Source: Eukaryota sp. TZLM1-RC (lineage: Eukaryota > Metamonada: BaSk clade). From it: DNA of 64,000 nucleotides. Shown in pieces: positions 62,931 to 64,000 of the stretch. The stretch lies in assembly GCA_040285825.1 (NCBI GenBank), contig JAUPSS010000004.1:1716550-1780549 (forward strand), given 5' to 3'. The notes below the pieces were generated by a model. The model searched no databases and was not told where the DNA came from. It was given only the letters and a program-made list of their open reading frames with translations. Both the position numbers and the translations under genes were made by a program. How positions within the stretch are numbered: position 1 is the stretch's first letter; each line of letters begins with the position of its first letter.

Positions 62931-63500
62931 CTAAAACACATAAGAAACAAAATTCTCCACGCCAACTCTTGATGAATCCTTATACAGCTTGGACATCATT
63001 AGACTCAAGTACTTGGGAACACTTCTGTACAAGGCGAAAATGATACGATTCTTCCATAAATTCCCTGCAAAATTCTTACCACTTGAACGACATAAATTGC
63101 CAAAAACGTTGAGAAAAATCAAAGCAGACTGTCCAATGTTGCCAAAAATCGAAAAGGCAAAAGGAACAAACGAAAACTTCGAGTAAAGATTCTTATTTAA
63201 ATCATTTAATATCTCAGTATATTTATCTCTTTATCTTTTTTTTTTCTTTATCTCTTTATTTATCTCTTTTATGATCTTCAGCCTTGTTTAAATGACCATT
63301 AGCACTAAGTAAAACATCATCACGATAAATAAAAGCAAAGGGATCAACTGTAGTAAAATCAACAACAACTTGAGAGGAATCAAAAAAAGGAGCAATTAAA
63401 TCACCTCAACGTGAATTAAACAGATTATTATCGCTATAATGCTTCAACAACGGTTCTACTTTGCAACTAAAATTGGAACACTTGAACATGTCATATGTCA
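62931..63500 (-). pseudogene. LINE subfamily F, C-terminal relic
   Basis: Minus strand: GKNFAGNLWKNRIIFALYRS (equivalent of NRLFWQNRIVFSIFKG in subfamily A) ending GVENFVSYVF; further right, GDLIAPFFDSSQVVVDFTTV corresponds to the 'GDV...LDVMSVD' segment. Several breaks, including an AT-rich low-complexity gap at 63190-63270. Confidence 0.65.
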
Positions 63501-63711
63501 CAACACGAACGGCATTAACACTATTAAAAAAGAAAACTAAATAATCCACGATTTTTGGACATATGTTGACGGCCGACTTCAAATGATCATAACTAAAATA
63601 TTTAACTAAAAACTAAATATAACTAAAATGTTTTTTACAGAATGTTTTTGTAAAACAAAACGTTTTACTGAACAAAGACCCTTTACTATCACATTTATTG
63701 AACATGCACAC

Positions 63712-64000
63712 TTAATGAAATTAATTCATGATTAATGGGACGAATATCATTGGACCATTGTTTTCCTCTACAAAATCTTGATCTGCTTGCTGTCTAGCTA
63801 AAGCTTCTCTTATTCGATTGAAAAACCGAGGTAATCTATTGATAATGGCAAATTGAATCCGAGAACGCCATAAAAAATTATCAAATCTTTTCATTGTTTC
63901 TTGTTGAATCATTTTTGGAAGTCATTCAAAAAGTTTCTGCTTCATCTGATAATCTCCCATTTATGGAAAATGGGAAAGCAATGAAAACCAGCTGTGTATT
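63712..64000 (-). pseudogene. LINE subfamily B copy running off the window edge
   Basis: Reads TMKRFDNFLWRSRIQFAIIN and FNRIREALARQQADQDFVEE; about 92% like 28429-28720. One break near 63915. Continues past 64000. Confidence 0.75.

Noticed and set aside
1-64000. Reassigned stop codon (stops inside many open frames)
   Set aside because: Housekeeping genes end with TAA, TAG and TGA at the expected places, and eRF1 has standard decoding motifs. Internal stops occur only in mobile elements.

Overview
The window is nuclear DNA of an AT-rich unicellular eukaryote. The genes are densely packed on both strands, almost all use ordinary TAA/TAG/TGA stops, and many have AATAAA-like signals after the stop. 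Two genes point to a flagellate: a CFAP251/WDR66 homologue (59567-62335) and a ciliary-type coiled-coil protein (50212-51435). A fused glucose-6-phosphate dehydrogenase/6-phosphogluconolactonase gene (36612-38791) resembles the fusions known from Giardia and Trichomonas, so a metamonad-like host is my best guess. That is inference, not proof.

Housekeeping genes, left to right: ribosomal protein L21e, a Mn-type CDF transporter, a PCI-domain protein, a small membrane protein, PTEN, eRF1, a tandem-CUE protein, PAN3, a WD-repeat protein, a secreted PHB-depolymerase-like esterase, 6-phosphogluconate dehydrogenase divergently paired with the G6PD-6PGL fusion (together the oxidative pentose phosphate pathway), a secreted acid-sphingomyelinase-like phosphodiesterase, cytosolic HSP70, the coiled-coil protein, CFAP251 and a few small hypotheticals. 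Two identical tRNA-Ser(GCT) genes sit in opposite arms of a large inverted repeat. Several apparent frameshifts vanish once very small introns of 28-32 nt are recognised (RPL21 two, 6PGD four, G6PD-6PGL one, eRF1 one, one Fanzor-like gene one). The RPL21 start codon is an exon of its own.

The rest, close to half the window, is a graveyard of mobile elements. There is a Ty3/gypsy-type LTR element with only 79-80 bp LTRs and a 4-bp target duplication; many 5'-truncated copies of a non-LTR (LINE-like) retrotransposon in at least six subfamilies, one with a long intact reverse transcriptase; a pogo/Tigger-type transposon with terminal inverted repeats; a short TA-flanked inverted-repeat element nested in a LINE; a MULE transposase fragment; and a family-B DNA polymerase exonuclease fragment carrying a 2A-like motif and a minisatellite.

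The most striking component is a set of at least four TnpB/Fanzor-type RuvC nuclease genes or relics (19719-20640, 22431-24285, 40230-41616, 52347-54338). These are eukaryotic relatives of the transposon-borne RNA-guided nucleases. They show RuvC-I, the E-x-x-T-S motif, zinc-finger cysteines and RuvC-III in order, but every copy here is broken by stops, frameshifts, truncation or a lost catalytic residue.
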